Source: Polytrichum commune (Eukaryota; Streptophyta; Polytrichopsida; Polytrichales; Polytrichaceae). From it: DNA of 64,000 nt. A program made the position numbers and the translations under genes. The stretch is from assembly GCA_950295325.1 (NCBI GenBank), contig OX485804.1, positions 10,168,001 to 10,232,000 of the forward strand. Direction: 5' to 3'. The notes below the pieces were generated by a model. That model was given only the letters and a program-made list of their open reading frames with translations. It ran no database searches and was not told the origin of the DNA. How positions within the stretch are numbered: position 1 is the first letter of the stretch; every line of letters begins with the position of its first letter. Positions 35,122 to 46,800 of the stretch are shown one piece after another.

Positions 35122-37096
35122 TGTATAGGATTAGTCTATGTTGTATTGTTTTATTTTATAATATATAAATGTTTGGTATAAACATTATGAAATATGCCTT
35201 TAGTAATTCTCTTCGTTGAATGATGAAAAAATAATATATAAATATTAATGTTTGAAAAATATCATGATTATAATGATATTGTTCTTCCTCTTTGCTAAAA
35301 CACCTTTGGGAAATGCAACAAATGTCGTATTGTGGAGGTGTCATCTTCTACTTAATATGACAAATCACCTAAAATTTTTGTATTATCAAGGGAACTAAAA
35401 AACACAAGAAATATGACCCTCAAAACATATGCAACGAGTTTAAACAATATAGATTATATGAAATAATAATTAGATAGTAATGATGCATGTCGTTTAGCAT
35501 TACTAAGCAAATTGCCGTTGCAAAACAAAAAAAAATTGTAATTATCTTAAAATTGTTAATTAGGGTGGTCAAAAGAACCACAATGGGGGCCACATTTGCG
35601 GTCATTTTTGGCATATTTTTCTACTACACTAAGTAGGATTTCATACACTTCGTACGAACACATACACTAAATAACAATATCCCTGTCAAAGTAGGTTACA
35701 TGAAATGTAAATTGAAACACTAAATATGAACTATGGTAATATGTGGAAGTTACATGTTTTAATGTAGTTCTATTAGGGACATGAAAATAACGAACTACGA
35801 TATAAGAAGAATCCCAACATTTCTTATAGCAAATATTCCAACATTAATTACCAACAAATTAAGAATTAGTGTTAAGCAAGATACGGTGGTAGCAACATGA
35901 AATGTAAACAAACATTAAATAACCTATTTAATGTAGTGCCAACACATGGTACATGTCACATGTACCTTACATTGAACATGCACAAATTAAATTGCTCTTA
36001 ATTTTTGTAAGAATTGTTGTGAAAAGATTTGCGAGGCACATCTTCGACACATTAACAAGAAGTGAGGACAAGTGAAGCCCAAGAGAAGACAAAAGATAGG
36101 TCAAACCTGAATTTTTCTCAAAATGGCCATCTTTTGGGCATGTATTAAAAAAATCAATATGTTCAATTTTTGGTGCATGGTCATTCTTCTTGGTCCAGAT
36201 TTGGTGTACACGTAGTGAGGGGCCCAAGGTTTTCATTTTATTTTTTAGGAAGTCGGACTATGAAAGTTCAACCATGAACTTACCTTGTCCATTGTACATT
36301 AGTTACCCTAATTATCATGAAGTTTCCAATAACAAATGAAGCTCTGAAGTAGTTTCCAAGTGAAAATGGATGTAATGTAGATGTACATACCATGGATGAA
36401 AGGAATTGTAGCATTTATTCTCTTTTTAATATGACATAATGTAAGCTCTACATGTCGTATTATCGAGTGCCGCAGACGTATGAAAGTGGGAGTTTTGAAC
36501 CAAGAAGTCGGTGCCGCAAAAATGTATCGTAATATCAAGGGTGTCGTAGAAACGATTGTCGTACTAACGATGTTAGACTGTATGAGAGCTAACACTTTTT
36601 AATAATTACAATGTGTATATTGTAACAAATACATAAAATGTTGTTGAACGTATGCTTGAGAATGTGACATTATACTGTGAAGACAATTATATGAAATTAT
36701 ACAATTGTAAGAAAAAACCTTTATGTAGTAGGTGCATTGAATCAAGTGTAAAGGTAATTACAAACACACATTTTTTTAGTGACACAAAATGTCATTATAT
36801 TAGCATATAATATTCATGACGTGGGTGTAATTTGCTAAGAAAGCGAATACACTTGACTATGTTTATTGTAGATGTATGTCGTGCATTAACATTCACTGTA
36901 TAATAGAAGCATACACATTTTTAGTGAAGATGGTAATTTTTATTAAACATATACATATTACATGAACTCATGGAAACAAAATAAGAAATATATATTAACT
37001 ATGATATGTAAATGTATGGCAAAGAGATATTGTTATATTGCATCAAAATATCAAGTACAATGAAATTGGAAACTTCCAATGACAACATTGCCATAT
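35122..37096. other. AT-rich DNA between transposase and trihelix gene
   Basis: It contains the inverted right end of the pogo-like region (about 36285-36582) and otherwise AT-rich non-coding sequence. I see no gene. Confidence 0.45.
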
Positions 37097-37882
37097 CTAC
37101 TTCTTTAGATTTTGCAGCACACTTGCAAAAAGACCTGCCATCCTCTCCTGTGATGCTTGAGTCAGTTTAAACATCTCCAACTCCAACTGCCTATTCTCTT
37201 TCTGCATTTCAACAGCTGCCTCTAACTTCAACTCTTCAATTCTACGGGTAGACTCACAAAACCGATCCAGAGAAGCTGCCATGTCATTTGACAATCTTCT
37301 CTTCTTCACAGGTTGTCCCCGGACTCCATGCAAGTTTGCAGCTCTAGTTCGAGGAGAATCCGGTTCCTCCTCTCGACCCTCTTGTGTTGCCTCTTCATCT
37401 TGAGATGGAACTTGTTCTTCTACACCCACATGTTCCCCATTGTTCATCCCACCGGGCACACCATCCACCTTAGCGGTACCAGAGAGTACCTCATCGATGG
37501 TGTTAAACCAAATCCACTGAGATCCAGCATTGTCTCCCGTGACATTGTGGAGTTTTTTTTCCTTGTGATAGTGCCGCTTGAGCTTGTCCCATTTGTCCCT
37601 AATTTGACTCCAAGTCCTCCTCGCCTCATTAGGATGCTCCCTCAAAATTTGTTCCCTAATCCTCTCCCAATTTTGTTGCTTAAACACAGTTGTGCCAAAG
37701 CTCTCAATCCTGTCCTTCACCAATTCTATGAGAAATTTGGTGGCACCATGGGTCCACTCCCTAGCCGGAAGAGATGAGGAACCTAAACCCGAAATTTCGT
37801 CATTGGTAGGGAGAGATGGAGTCCCCAAAATTGGAGGGGATGCAAGTACTACTTTCCCCAAATAACCCAAGCCTTCCTCCAT
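37097..37882 (-). CDS. Trihelix / Myb-SANT-like DNA-binding protein
   Basis: A 261-residue protein starting MEEGLGYLGK at 37882; an upstream in-frame ATG at 38023 gives only low-complexity leader. Residues about 45-130 form a trihelix domain: REWTHGATKFLIELVKDR, QNWERIREQILREHP, RTWSQIRDKWDKLKRHYHK and SQWIWFNTIDEVL, with the tryptophans that pack the three helices. An acidic linker, a basic KKRRLS (possible nuclear signal) and a C-terminal coiled coil rich in Glu, Lys and Leu follow, as in plant trihelix factors. Proteins of this type are also encoded by PIF/Harbinger elements as the transposase partner. The broken transposase 2-3.5 kb away, in convergent orientation, makes that origin possible. 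I cannot decide between host factor and transposon partner. Confidence 0.72.
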   Translation of the reverse strand: MEEGLGYLGKVVLASPPILGTPSLPTNDEISGLGSSSLPAREWTHGATKFLIELVKDRIESFGTTVFKQQNWERIREQILREHPNEARRTWSQIRDKWDKLKRHYHKEKKLHNVTGDNAGSQWIWFNTIDEVLSGTAKVDGVPGGMNNGEHVGVEEQVPSQDEEATQEGREEEPDSPRTRAANLHGVRGQPVKKRRLSNDMAASLDRFCESTRRIEELKLEAAVEMQKENRQLELEMFKLTQASQERMAGLFASVLQNLKK

Positions 37883-38221
37883 GATTAAAAAGAAAAGAAA
37901 AGGCCCAACTTGAGGGTGACGTGGAAGAAAGAAAGCCCAAATGTGGGTGTGAATATGAGAGAAGAGAAATGGGTGTGAGTATGAGTGAAGAGGAAGTGAA
38001 TAATGTGGGTGTTTAGTGTTCAAACTTGTGCTTAAGTATGTTTTGGGGAGGGGTGGAGAGGGGTGCTAAAGTTACTTGTCTTGCTGGGCTCATTAGTTAC
38101 TGACAGCTGGGGTGAGATTTTTAAAGGACCTAGTGGTGGAGGGCGGCGAAGCCTGCAACCCCGGGGCTGGGGCGGAGGTCCGTTTCACCGCCCTCGCCGG
38201 CGGAGGGCGGAGGGGTATGTT

Positions 38222-38248
38222 CCGGCCGGATGAGATTCATCCGGCCCG
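38222..38248. repeat. GC-rich palindrome between divergent genes
   Basis: CCGGCCGGATGA pairs with TCATCCGGCCCG around a 3-bp loop with one mismatch. It lies in a GC-rich 38130-38390 block upstream of the small ORF at 38499 and could be a transposon-derived or regulatory palindrome. Confidence 0.5.
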
Positions 38249-38498
38249 CCAGGCGGAGCGGCGTAGGAAGGCTCATGTGCGTGGCACCAGTGCGCTCTCA
38301 CCTTCGAGCAGCCCGCCTTCCCTGCCCGCCTTCACAGCCAGCTTCCCCCCTCCTGCAAGACTACCACAAGCACTCCCACCATTTCACAGCCTGTGCACCG
38401 CATCTACCAATTGGTTTTCATTTTTTGTTGGTTTTTTTGTTGTTTTTGCAGGTGCTTGCTGGTGCCTCAAATTGTTTGGTGCCCCCATCGTCTCTGCC

Positions 38499-38885
38499 AT
38501 GGATTTCCAGGGGTCAGCACGAGATGCGGTTAGCGGCAACCCGAATGTTGCGACAGGTGCACCTCCCAGCGCTCCCGCCAACGAGTTCTATTCGGTACGG
38601 CCCAGCATTCCCCATTCACCATTTTTCCAGGGCTTCAGCGGAATGGGGAATCCGGTGCCGTACATGTTTCCTCATCCTTTCATGCCTCCATCCGCAGTGG
38701 CAGGTTTCGCACCTCCCCCCCAGGTCTCGCTGGCGACGATCGACCTCACGGAAGGTTCGCAAAAACGTGTGTCAAGTGAATGCGGCGCGGAGCAGTCCAA
38801 CCCTAACAAGAAACGAAGAGCTCCTCGCAAGAAAGTTGAAATTGTTGAATTGGACGACACCAAAGAGGACTTCCCCAACATTTAA
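38499..38885 (+). CDS. Small hypothetical protein, Pro-rich with basic tail
   Basis: The ATG at 38499 lies in a good context (GCCATGG), about 50 bp after a TTGTTGTTTTTGCAG that looks like the acceptor of a 5'-leader intron. The 128-residue product starts MDFQGSARDAVSGN. Its middle is rich in Pro and Phe (FFQGFSGMGNP, MFPHPFMPPSAVAGF). It ends with the basic patch NKKRRAPRKK and an acidic tail (ELDDTKEDFPNI). I do not recognise the family; the basic patch would suit a nuclear protein. It is divergent from the trihelix gene with about 0.6 kb between start codons. The upstream frame is also open from 38112, so a longer N-terminus is possible if the intron is not real. Confidence 0.45.
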   Translation: MDFQGSARDAVSGNPNVATGAPPSAPANEFYSVRPSIPHSPFFQGFSGMGNPVPYMFPHPFMPPSAVAGFAPPPQVSLATIDLTEGSQKRVSSECGAEQSNPNKKRRAPRKKVEIVELDDTKEDFPNI

Positions 38886-40790
38886 AGCCTTCCCCAACAT
38901 TTTCAAACATCCAATAAACACACATATCTTATTAACACTGACCGAGATGTGCGTAGAATTACTTACTACAAGTTGTAAGAGTTTTGATAGGGATACAATA
39001 GCCCCTAACATTTGCTCAAGAATTGCAACATTGGACAAAGGGTATGAGTGAGGCAAGTTGATGAGGTTAGGAAAGTAAAAATATGTAGAAGCATGTAAGA
39101 GTTTTCAAGTTGCAATGCAATGGGCCACAATGCAGCACTAAATATTGTATTTAGTGTCACTTACAATTTAAAATTATGCAATGCTATAACTATTTATCGT
39201 ATGTCTCATATTTGACCAACAAATGTTAAATTGGTTGTTTGGACATTATAGAGCATTAACAACTTCACTTGGTAAAAAATTACATCAATAGTAGTAAAGA
39301 CATAGCATTGCGTAAGTCCAAATAGTAAAGTAACACTAAATACAATATTTAGTGTAGTCACCAATTAGGGGAAGTCAAATACGGTGGTGAGGGACCACGT
39401 GTCCTCACATTTCCAAAGTAGTGCCACCGTCACCTTCAATTCATAGTATGTTGCAACACACGCTCCCAAAGATTGAAGAAAACGCGAAAAAAATTGGTGT
39501 TGAAAATTCTGCACAACATCGCCTGTCAGTTCTTCGTTTGAAGAGGCATGGCTGAGCGGCTCTTTTGCTGATGTTGTTTGCAATTGGGTGGTGATTTTGT
39601 GTGTGTATTTTGTGGTCCGATACATAGAGAATCCCTCAACTTCTTGGAAGCTATGGGGATGCTTCACTGCAAGGTTTTCTCTCCCCTTTGAAACAATTGT
39701 GCATGTGAGAACCATAAAGGAATCCTTTTCGGTTCTAATTCACCCCACCTAGAGTCTCCTCAAGGCACAATTTCGTAAAGCCCGCATGAATGATGGAGAA
39801 AGAAAGAAAAGTAAGTGACTCTTGTAATTGACAGTTCATCTCAGGTGTTGAGGTGAATTTTCACATACTAGGGGGAAAGTTAGGATTTAGAGATTACGCC
39901 TGCTAGAAAAACTAGAGATGCACCTAGTTAGAGAAATGCCAGGAATGTGGCACTTGGAAACTGTTTCAGGACCCAAAAGTCTAATTGATGTATAGAGAGA
40001 GAAAAATTTCAAAGGTGTTGTGGAGATGCAGCTTAAATGTGAACTCACATACCCATCCTTAAGAATTTGGTGTATCCGATGTCCACATAGGATTGTTTGT
40101 TTTTCACCTCATTTGATCAAATTTTGCTGCCTGCGTTGACAGAGAGATCAAGAAATGCACACCTGCTAGAAATGTTAAAGTTAAACATGGTTGAAGAACT
40201 GCCAGGAATTCAATTACTTGAGGAATTTAAAGATGAAATCTAGGACTAAGAGCTCATCCTGACTAGCTTCCCTCTGCTTTCATTTGATTTTTATGAAAGT
40301 ATGTAATGCTTTGATCTCTGGATGATTTTCTCTTCTGCTATTAGAAGTCTTTCAGGCAGGTGTCTTTGATATACCCAGGTCAAGCTCTCAACACCGTCAA
40401 CCTAGTTGGAAAATTTTGATTTCTCACTACACTGATTATGGTAACTATTGTGGGCCACAATATTGAGATTATTTTCACACTAAATACATTGTGCATAATA
40501 CTGTGGGTGCAGTGTGTTTACCAACCCACAATTTTTGACATCAGAGGTCCACGTTGTAGGTTACAATATTCTCTTAGATTAAAAATATTGTGCATTTGAG
40601 GCACGGCTGATTGTAAGCAATACTAGACCACTCAACTGTATCTCTACTGCGTGAATTGTACAATTGAGATATCACACTGCTTCTGGTAAATAATGTGGGC
40701 AGTTGTATAGGGTGACTTACCCTAGGTAGTCCTACATTACCCACATTATAAGACAAACAACCCTTATTTGGTTATTTTTTTGCATTAGGA
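38886..40790. other. Intergenic stretch
   Basis: I find no supported gene. A 116-residue minus-strand open frame at 39715-39365 has no recognisable domain and I do not call it. Several short lengths of the form ...CACTAAATA(C)ATTGT recur, possibly relics of small transposons. Confidence 0.35.
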
Positions 40791-40794
40791 CACC

Positions 40795-41085
40795 TATATT
40801 TGAGTGGTATGCGGTTTGGTGTGGCTTCAAGAACGGATACCAAAAAGACATCATGTATTGAAAAGAGATTAGATTGCGTGTTCAAAACATGATAACCACT
40901 CTAGGGTCAATAGTCAACATAATTAGGAAGGACTTATACGACCATTCAATGAGCATGAGAATCTTCGTTTTGTTGAGAGATAAGATATCTATAGGAGCTC
41001 CAAAATCATGAGGAAAGTGGCTTTGGCCTCGATTTGGATTTGCTAACTGTCTTGTACTAATTGCATGCTTCCTATCCTAGGAGAA
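40795..41085 (-). repeat. Copy of the dispersed ~300-bp repeat
   Basis: It carries CACCTATATTTGAGTGGTATG, GGATACCAAAAAGACAT, AATAGTCAACATAATTAGGA, GAGCATGAGAATCTTC, GGAGCTCCAAAATCATGAGGAAAGTGG, CTCGATTTGGATTTGCTAA and CTTGTACTAATTGCATGC, matching in reverse the copy in the PME1 intron. It appears close to full length. Confidence 0.6.
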
Positions 41086-41239
41086 GTGGGCTACTTGGAA
41101 AACTGAATCATTCAAGACTCATCTACCTTAGTGTCCGTCATTGGAAATCATTTCTCACTTCAGAAAAATAAAATTAAAAATGGTGATATTGTGTACTATG
41201 CAGGGTATAGAACAGATCAACGGATCCAAAGGAGTGCCA

Positions 41240-42760
41240 GATGCTGCTCAAGGCCAACGCGAGAAGAACATGAAGCTGAGAATAAACAGCAACAAGCAAC
41301 ATCACAAAGAAAAACACCATGTTTCTGTGCAGAATGTAAAGGCTTGAAACTGCAAAAGGCTGGCATGCGTGAGCTACATTTCCAACAATGGGGTCCCATG
41401 ATTTTGTCTGATGCAAGCTCTAGACCTCCATTCGCAAAAATTAGTGATTGTAAATGATAATCTTGCCCAGGTCATAGATTATAAGGTAGATGTGCCTATT
41501 CAATTTCTGATCTTCAGCGGACACCTATGTATGTATGGTGTATGTGTGAATCTAAGAACGGCACCCAAAAGACATGTGTGCGAAGAGATTGGACGGCATG
41601 CTCACAATCAGTTAACCATTCTAGCTGCAATAGTCAACATGAGCGAGGGGAACTTGTATGATCATTTAATGAAGAAGAGGATCTTCACTATAATGAATTG
41701 GATATTCATACGATCTCCAATCATGAGGAAAGTGACTAGGGGCACAATGTGGCTCCGCTAGTCATCTCACATTAATTGCGTGTTCCATTTCCTATGAGAA
41801 GGGGGTGAAGAGAGAAAAGCGTCTATTTAAAGACCCTCTTATCTCAATACAATGTAAAAATTGGTAGAGAATGATGTCATGATTTTATCAAGTAAATTGT
41901 TTAGAATAGGTAAGGTAGAGGGTGCTTATACTAACACCCTGAATTTTTGCACGATAATTACACATGGATTCTGAGACTGTCCACCACCTTAACATCAGGT
42001 TCCTGTGTTGTTTTCTAGGTCATCTAGTAATAATGCTTTGAGCCCATTTAACTTTTGTCTGCGGAATTTAAGTAAACAAGACATACTTCTGTGCATTGGA
42101 ATTCCTCGTCAATCGCTAACAAGAATAATTTGAAACTATTCTAATCTAATAATGGTATGTGGTCACCGCTTGTAGTGACGGTTTTATCACCATCTGCCTA
42201 TCCACAAGGATCGCATAAGATCTCTGAAAAAAACCATGGCATTGCGATTTATACAATGACGTATGGGGTGTTGAAGTCTGCACAAAGATTGGGGGGTTCC
42301 ATGCTGAATGTGCCGAGAAGCCTTGACATTTCCACACCACCAGCAACTCAACCAGCATCGAACAGAAACCAGAGAAAACACAACACAAAAATAAGCCCCC
42401 TTACTGGAACAAGTCATACGCCTGTGACAGAACGAGATTATACGATTCCAATGCCAAAACATGGAGCTACAAGCCAAACATGGAGTGAGCGATGCAGCAA
42501 TCGATGACATTCTCAGGTGAGTGACACGAAACACAAGTATTTGGAAACCATTAAACACGTTCATATTCTCTCTTTCACAAATTTGGGCTAATTCAAGCTG
42601 TTCAAATATTAGTTGTTGTGACAAGTATTTGTGATTCTATCTTTGTCCAGTGCCTTGCACAACAAGCTTTTGCATCCAGGAAACACCTGCCCGGGGTCCT
42701 TAAGCGAGGCAAGAAAATTGATCTCGAAAAGTGCGGGTTCAAGCAAGGACAAATTGTAGA
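41240..42760 (+). mobile_element. CACTA (En/Spm)-like transposase-associated remnant
   Basis: At 41320-41395 the plus strand reads CFCAECKGLKLQKAGMRE, resembling the Cys-rich start of proteins encoded by plant CACTA elements. At 42461 it reads MELQAKHGVSDAAIDDILS, which continues across a consensus intron (donor AG^GTGAGT at 42517, acceptor GTCCAG ending 42650) as ALHNKLLHPGNTCPGSLSEARKLI. This matches the pattern of Transposase_21-type proteins (helix, then LP-GN-LP-S--EA+KL). A TAG follows soon after. The parts are separated by a copy of the dispersed repeat (41545-41790), so this is a remnant. Confidence 0.45.
41545..41790 (-). repeat. Copy of the dispersed ~300-bp repeat
   Basis: It contains AAGAACGGCACCCAAAAGACAT, AATAGTCAACATGA, GTATGATCATTTAATGA, AGAGGATCTTCACT, CGATCTCCAATCATGAGGAAAGTG and CTCACATTAATTGCGTG, in the same orientation as the copy 750 bp upstream. 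Confidence 0.5.
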
Positions 42761-42799
42761 TGCAGAGCCACACGATCATTGGAAACCTTTCAAGTAGCA

Positions 42800-43897
42800 A
42801 AGTTGCTCCGGAGGTCCAAGTGTTGGGTTACGTGTTACCTCAAGTAATGTTGCTTGGGTAGGCACACATTTTGTAAATCGTTTTTGGAATGCATTGAGAG
42901 TAATTATAGAGATGCTATTGTCCAGTACCCATTTGGTTTGACAATCTAAGTTCCTCTCTGAAGTTGATCCTTGGGCGAGAAAATTTGCTAGAGTTCTCCT
43001 GGATGTCACCGCTGAATTTAAATTCCAAATCGCAAGCTAGGTTGCATCCAGTTTTAGGCTTCAGAATTTATGATTGTCAACAAAAAATTATAAGTGCAAA
43101 ATCCAGTTAGCATTGGTTCAATATTGTAGTTTGAAATTGCTGAATCTATGTGAAATCAATGTTGACATGTGAATCTAGAGATTTGTGATGTAAGAAATCA
43201 TCATATCCGAGCCACATGACATAGCTAAATGTCGATTGTCTCACAGTAGCTGTTCTTTTTGACAGATTTAGCATATCATACTTGGCGTAACCTTGCGTGG
43301 TCATCCCCACACAACATTAATAAGGCAATAATTGACACAGCACTCACTCCGTATTGGACAAGTTACCAATAACAATTTGTAAGTGAAATTTGTCCCATTT
43401 CATCCAAAACTCAGTGATTATCCTAGTTAAAGAAAAAAAATTAAAAGAAAAAAAAAAAAAACACATATGTGGAGTTTCAACCCAGGTGAGCACACTCTCA
43501 ATACAACCAAAATCATTGTACCTAGTCATCCCTTTTAATACAGACCATAGTGTAATTCATTGCTTCAAAATTCTTCCTATCCTGGAAGGTGGTACACAAT
43601 GAGGTAATTGTTCCTCTTCCACATCTTCTAACTTTTTCTTTGTTGTGAAACTCACCCTCTACGACCTTTATCTCTGACCTTGACAGTTGGTCCTTCAGAC
43701 TATGGAAAGTGACAACTATGAGTACCTCGTCCTTGCATTTCACCTACTATTTACAAACAATGTTTGTTTCAATGACTACGTTGGCTCACCTTATGGTATA
43801 CAAAGTCAGCTGTATGGATAGATGTCCGTTGCTAACTGCACCTTCAAGAGCAATGTTGGGGATGTAAACGTGACATGCGATTAACTTGAATCAAGGT
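42800..43897. other. Intergenic stretch downstream of CFAP44
   Basis: No gene is seen. A-rich low-complexity DNA lies at 43425-43460. The 3' untranslated region of CFAP44 presumably occupies the right end. Confidence 0.4.
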
Positions 43898-46800
43898 TCA
43901 ATCACAAGGAAAGATGTTGGGAAGGACAGTCTTCACTTTTATTGTATCGTTTTGCAGTTTGTTTATGAGTTCATCGTTTTGCGTAATCAATTGGCAAAGA
44001 ATCTTCTGATCAGCTTCTGCTTTCCTCTTCTCTAGCAGTGGGTCCACATAGGCAGTTCCTGCTCTATGCTTCAAGTCAAAGTTGATGTTGTTCATCTTCT
44101 CCTTGATGTCTGCAATGATGTGATAAATAGCTGCGTTTTCCTTTGTCAGCAGTCGTAGTTGGTTGGTGGCAGCTTCACTTCTCCACATCCAAAGGGTGAG
44201 GTCATGTGTGAATTCAACCTCCTGGTTTCGCAGACGGTCCCTTAAGAAGTTCAAATCCTTTTTGATGCTGATGATATCCAAAGTCTCATCTGATATTGGC
44301 TGACCAAATTTGAGCAACTGGACTTCCATATATTTGTTTTCTGTATCCCACGTCTTCTTCTCTTGCAACCATCTCTCTCTATTTAAGTTAGTGTGCTCCC
44401 TGTGGAGCTCTTTGTGGAGTTGCCTCCACGAGACAATCTGTTGTCCGTGTGCCTCAATTTGGTCCTTCAAGCCTTGCAACTGTCCAGAAGTGAAGATAAG
44501 ACCTCCGAAAAGATCACGAGGCACTGAATTTCCATCATCCATGTACTCGATTTGGCTCAAGATGATAGTAAGGGCAATTTCTACATTGTTCAATGAGGTT
44601 TGTTTCAGCGTTTGAAACTTCCGGATTTCCGTCTCCACCGCTTTGACTTGTGTTTTTAAAGCATTTGTTTTTTTGATAAAAGTTCCTTTCTCTTTCAACA
44701 AGAGATCGATTACCTTGTTTTGATCAAGGATCTGATAATCAAGCTCACAACGTTGATCTCGTAGGGCAACCATCTTTTGGTACAATACAGGGTCAGCCTT
44801 GGGGGGGCACTCCTCCACAAAATCCTCATCCTCGTATTCATCTTCATCCTCATCGGCCTCAACTTCCATATCTGATTCATCTGAATCATCTGAATCACCT
44901 GCACCTTCTTTTTTCTTTTTTGGTCGTCTCATTTTCTTGGTGTACATTCGGTGAAGCACGTCATGTGCAGGGTTAACCTCCAAAGGCAAATTCATCGCTT
45001 CCCATTGGGTATAGAGGTTCTGCCTGGCATCTATAAAGGTTTGAACTAGCTCCTTATTTGCATCCACCACCTTCTCATGCTCACCTAACTCAAACAACAT
45101 TGCTGCCTCTGCAGCAAGCTTCTCCCGGTGACGAGCATCTAAGGCCTCTTCTGTCGGCTGAAGAACCCGAAGCACTTTCAATTCTTGGTAAAGGGTAAGT
45201 GTTTTGATGTCAGCACATTTCATGCAAATCTCGAGACGATACTTGGTCACTCGCAAATCCTCAAGCTCAACATCAAAAGCGGTGATTTTATTCATCATCT
45301 CCACCTCCAACTGCGACTTCTCAAACCGAAGCCTAATATTGGTGGCTTCCTTCTCGGCTTCTTCCAATGGTGAAAGAACAATTTTAGCAACCACCTCGAT
45401 TTTCCGTTTGGGACCCCTCACTGGGGCAACCTTCTCTTGCACTGCTACTTGTTCAATTTCAGGTTCTACTTGCTTCACTTCTTTTGGTTTAGGGCCAGCC
45501 CCCATACCGCCTAAGCCACCTCCTTCTTTGGCCTTGCTTTCAGCGGCAGCGGTTGCCGCAGCTTCGGCTGCTAGCTTGTCAAGATAAATTTTTTGTTCCT
45601 CCTCAGTGACTTCCACTCTTATTTCTGGTTGCTCAGCCTTTTGCATGTCAGGCAAAGGGATAAGTGGATCATTTGACGATATTTTTTTGTTGATATTTGC
45701 GATCCGCCCTTGTAACATCCGTAAATTCTTGAGAAGCAATGTTTTCTTCTCGCGCAGAGCAAGAAATGTGTTGTTGTAGACCATTTTGGTCTTATAAACA
45801 GCTTCCCCAAACAATATAATTTCATTTCGTTTTAAATAGGCGTTGGTGTATTTGTCATCGGGGACAATATAATCTTTATCAGACTTTAATTTAAAATCAC
45901 CTCTATTCGTTTGAGCCCATTCGATACTTTCCGCATCCTCGTGAGTCACCCATGTCAAATCAGGTTTTGTTGCAAGCAGAGCAATCCACTCTCTTGCTCG
46001 TTGCTTCAAAAGCCGTCGTCTGTACTCCAACTTTGTGATTCCGGGCTCATCCGCTCTCTCTATCTTCTCTTTCCTCTTCAGCTTGTCATCCTGAGAGTAA
46101 TCTTTCTCTCCTTGTTTTGATTTATCTCTTGTTACTGACGCTCGTCGCCCAAGCCAACCTTCACGTTGTGCATTTGCAAAAAACATTTGAAATTGAGGTG
46201 ATAATTTGGGAGTGCGAAATGTTGTGGTATAGGTACCTGATACAAAAGCGTGTAGGACTATGTATTCCACCTCCAAAGGGTCAAGGAAAAACCCAAACAA
46301 TTTTCGCAATGCAACATTCCTCTTCTCAGAGTCCCACTGGAGTTCATTGCGTGCTTGTTGTACCTCCGCTAGTGTTTCTGCTTTGAGCATACCTTCAATA
46401 CGATGATCAATTACAAAATCTTTGGGTTGAAGTTGTTTATTCCGTTCGGCCTCTTTGTTTAGCTTGAGGAGTTTGGAAAGTGACATCCTTATCTCTTCGA
46501 TCTTCGATATAACACCTACTTTTGCTTCCATTGCTAGCCGGTTAATTTCATCTTGCTCGACCTTTGCTCTTTGTTCTTCAATACTCAACATGTTTGCGGC
46601 AACATCATTGACATCACCCTCCACATCTCTTGGGCTAGTGGCTTTTGGTGGTTCTAGCTTCTCGGTAACAAAGCCAATGTTATGAATAAAGAAACTTCCA
46701 CCTTTTGACACACTTGCCAGAAACTGGTCATCAAAGCTAAAAGTGGCCCCGGTTACAACGCCATAGAAGCCATCATGTAGACCAGCCTCCCAGTACTTGG

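Larger units (their letters stand above)
31993..36580. mobile_element. Region bounded by pogo/Lemi1-like inverted ends, with a Harbinger gene inside
   Basis: The left end CAGTCTAACCTCGTT (31993) and the inverted right end ...GTTAGACTG (36580) are each flanked by TA, as in pogo-type Tc1/mariner elements. Sequence similarity between the ends continues for about 290 bp (to about 32280 and 36290), including GTTCAAAACTCCC, TCCATTTTCACTTGG and GATAATTAGGGTAACTAATGTA. A related element at 56407 shares the left end and interior to about 33150. The transposase inside is PIF/Harbinger-like rather than pogo-like. This may therefore be a pogo-like element carrying a nested Harbinger element, or two neighbouring pogo-like copies in opposite orientation with unrelated DNA between. 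Confidence 0.45.

Noticed and set aside
39365-39715. 116-residue minus-strand open frame
   Set aside because: No recognisable motif, unbiased composition and no supporting context.
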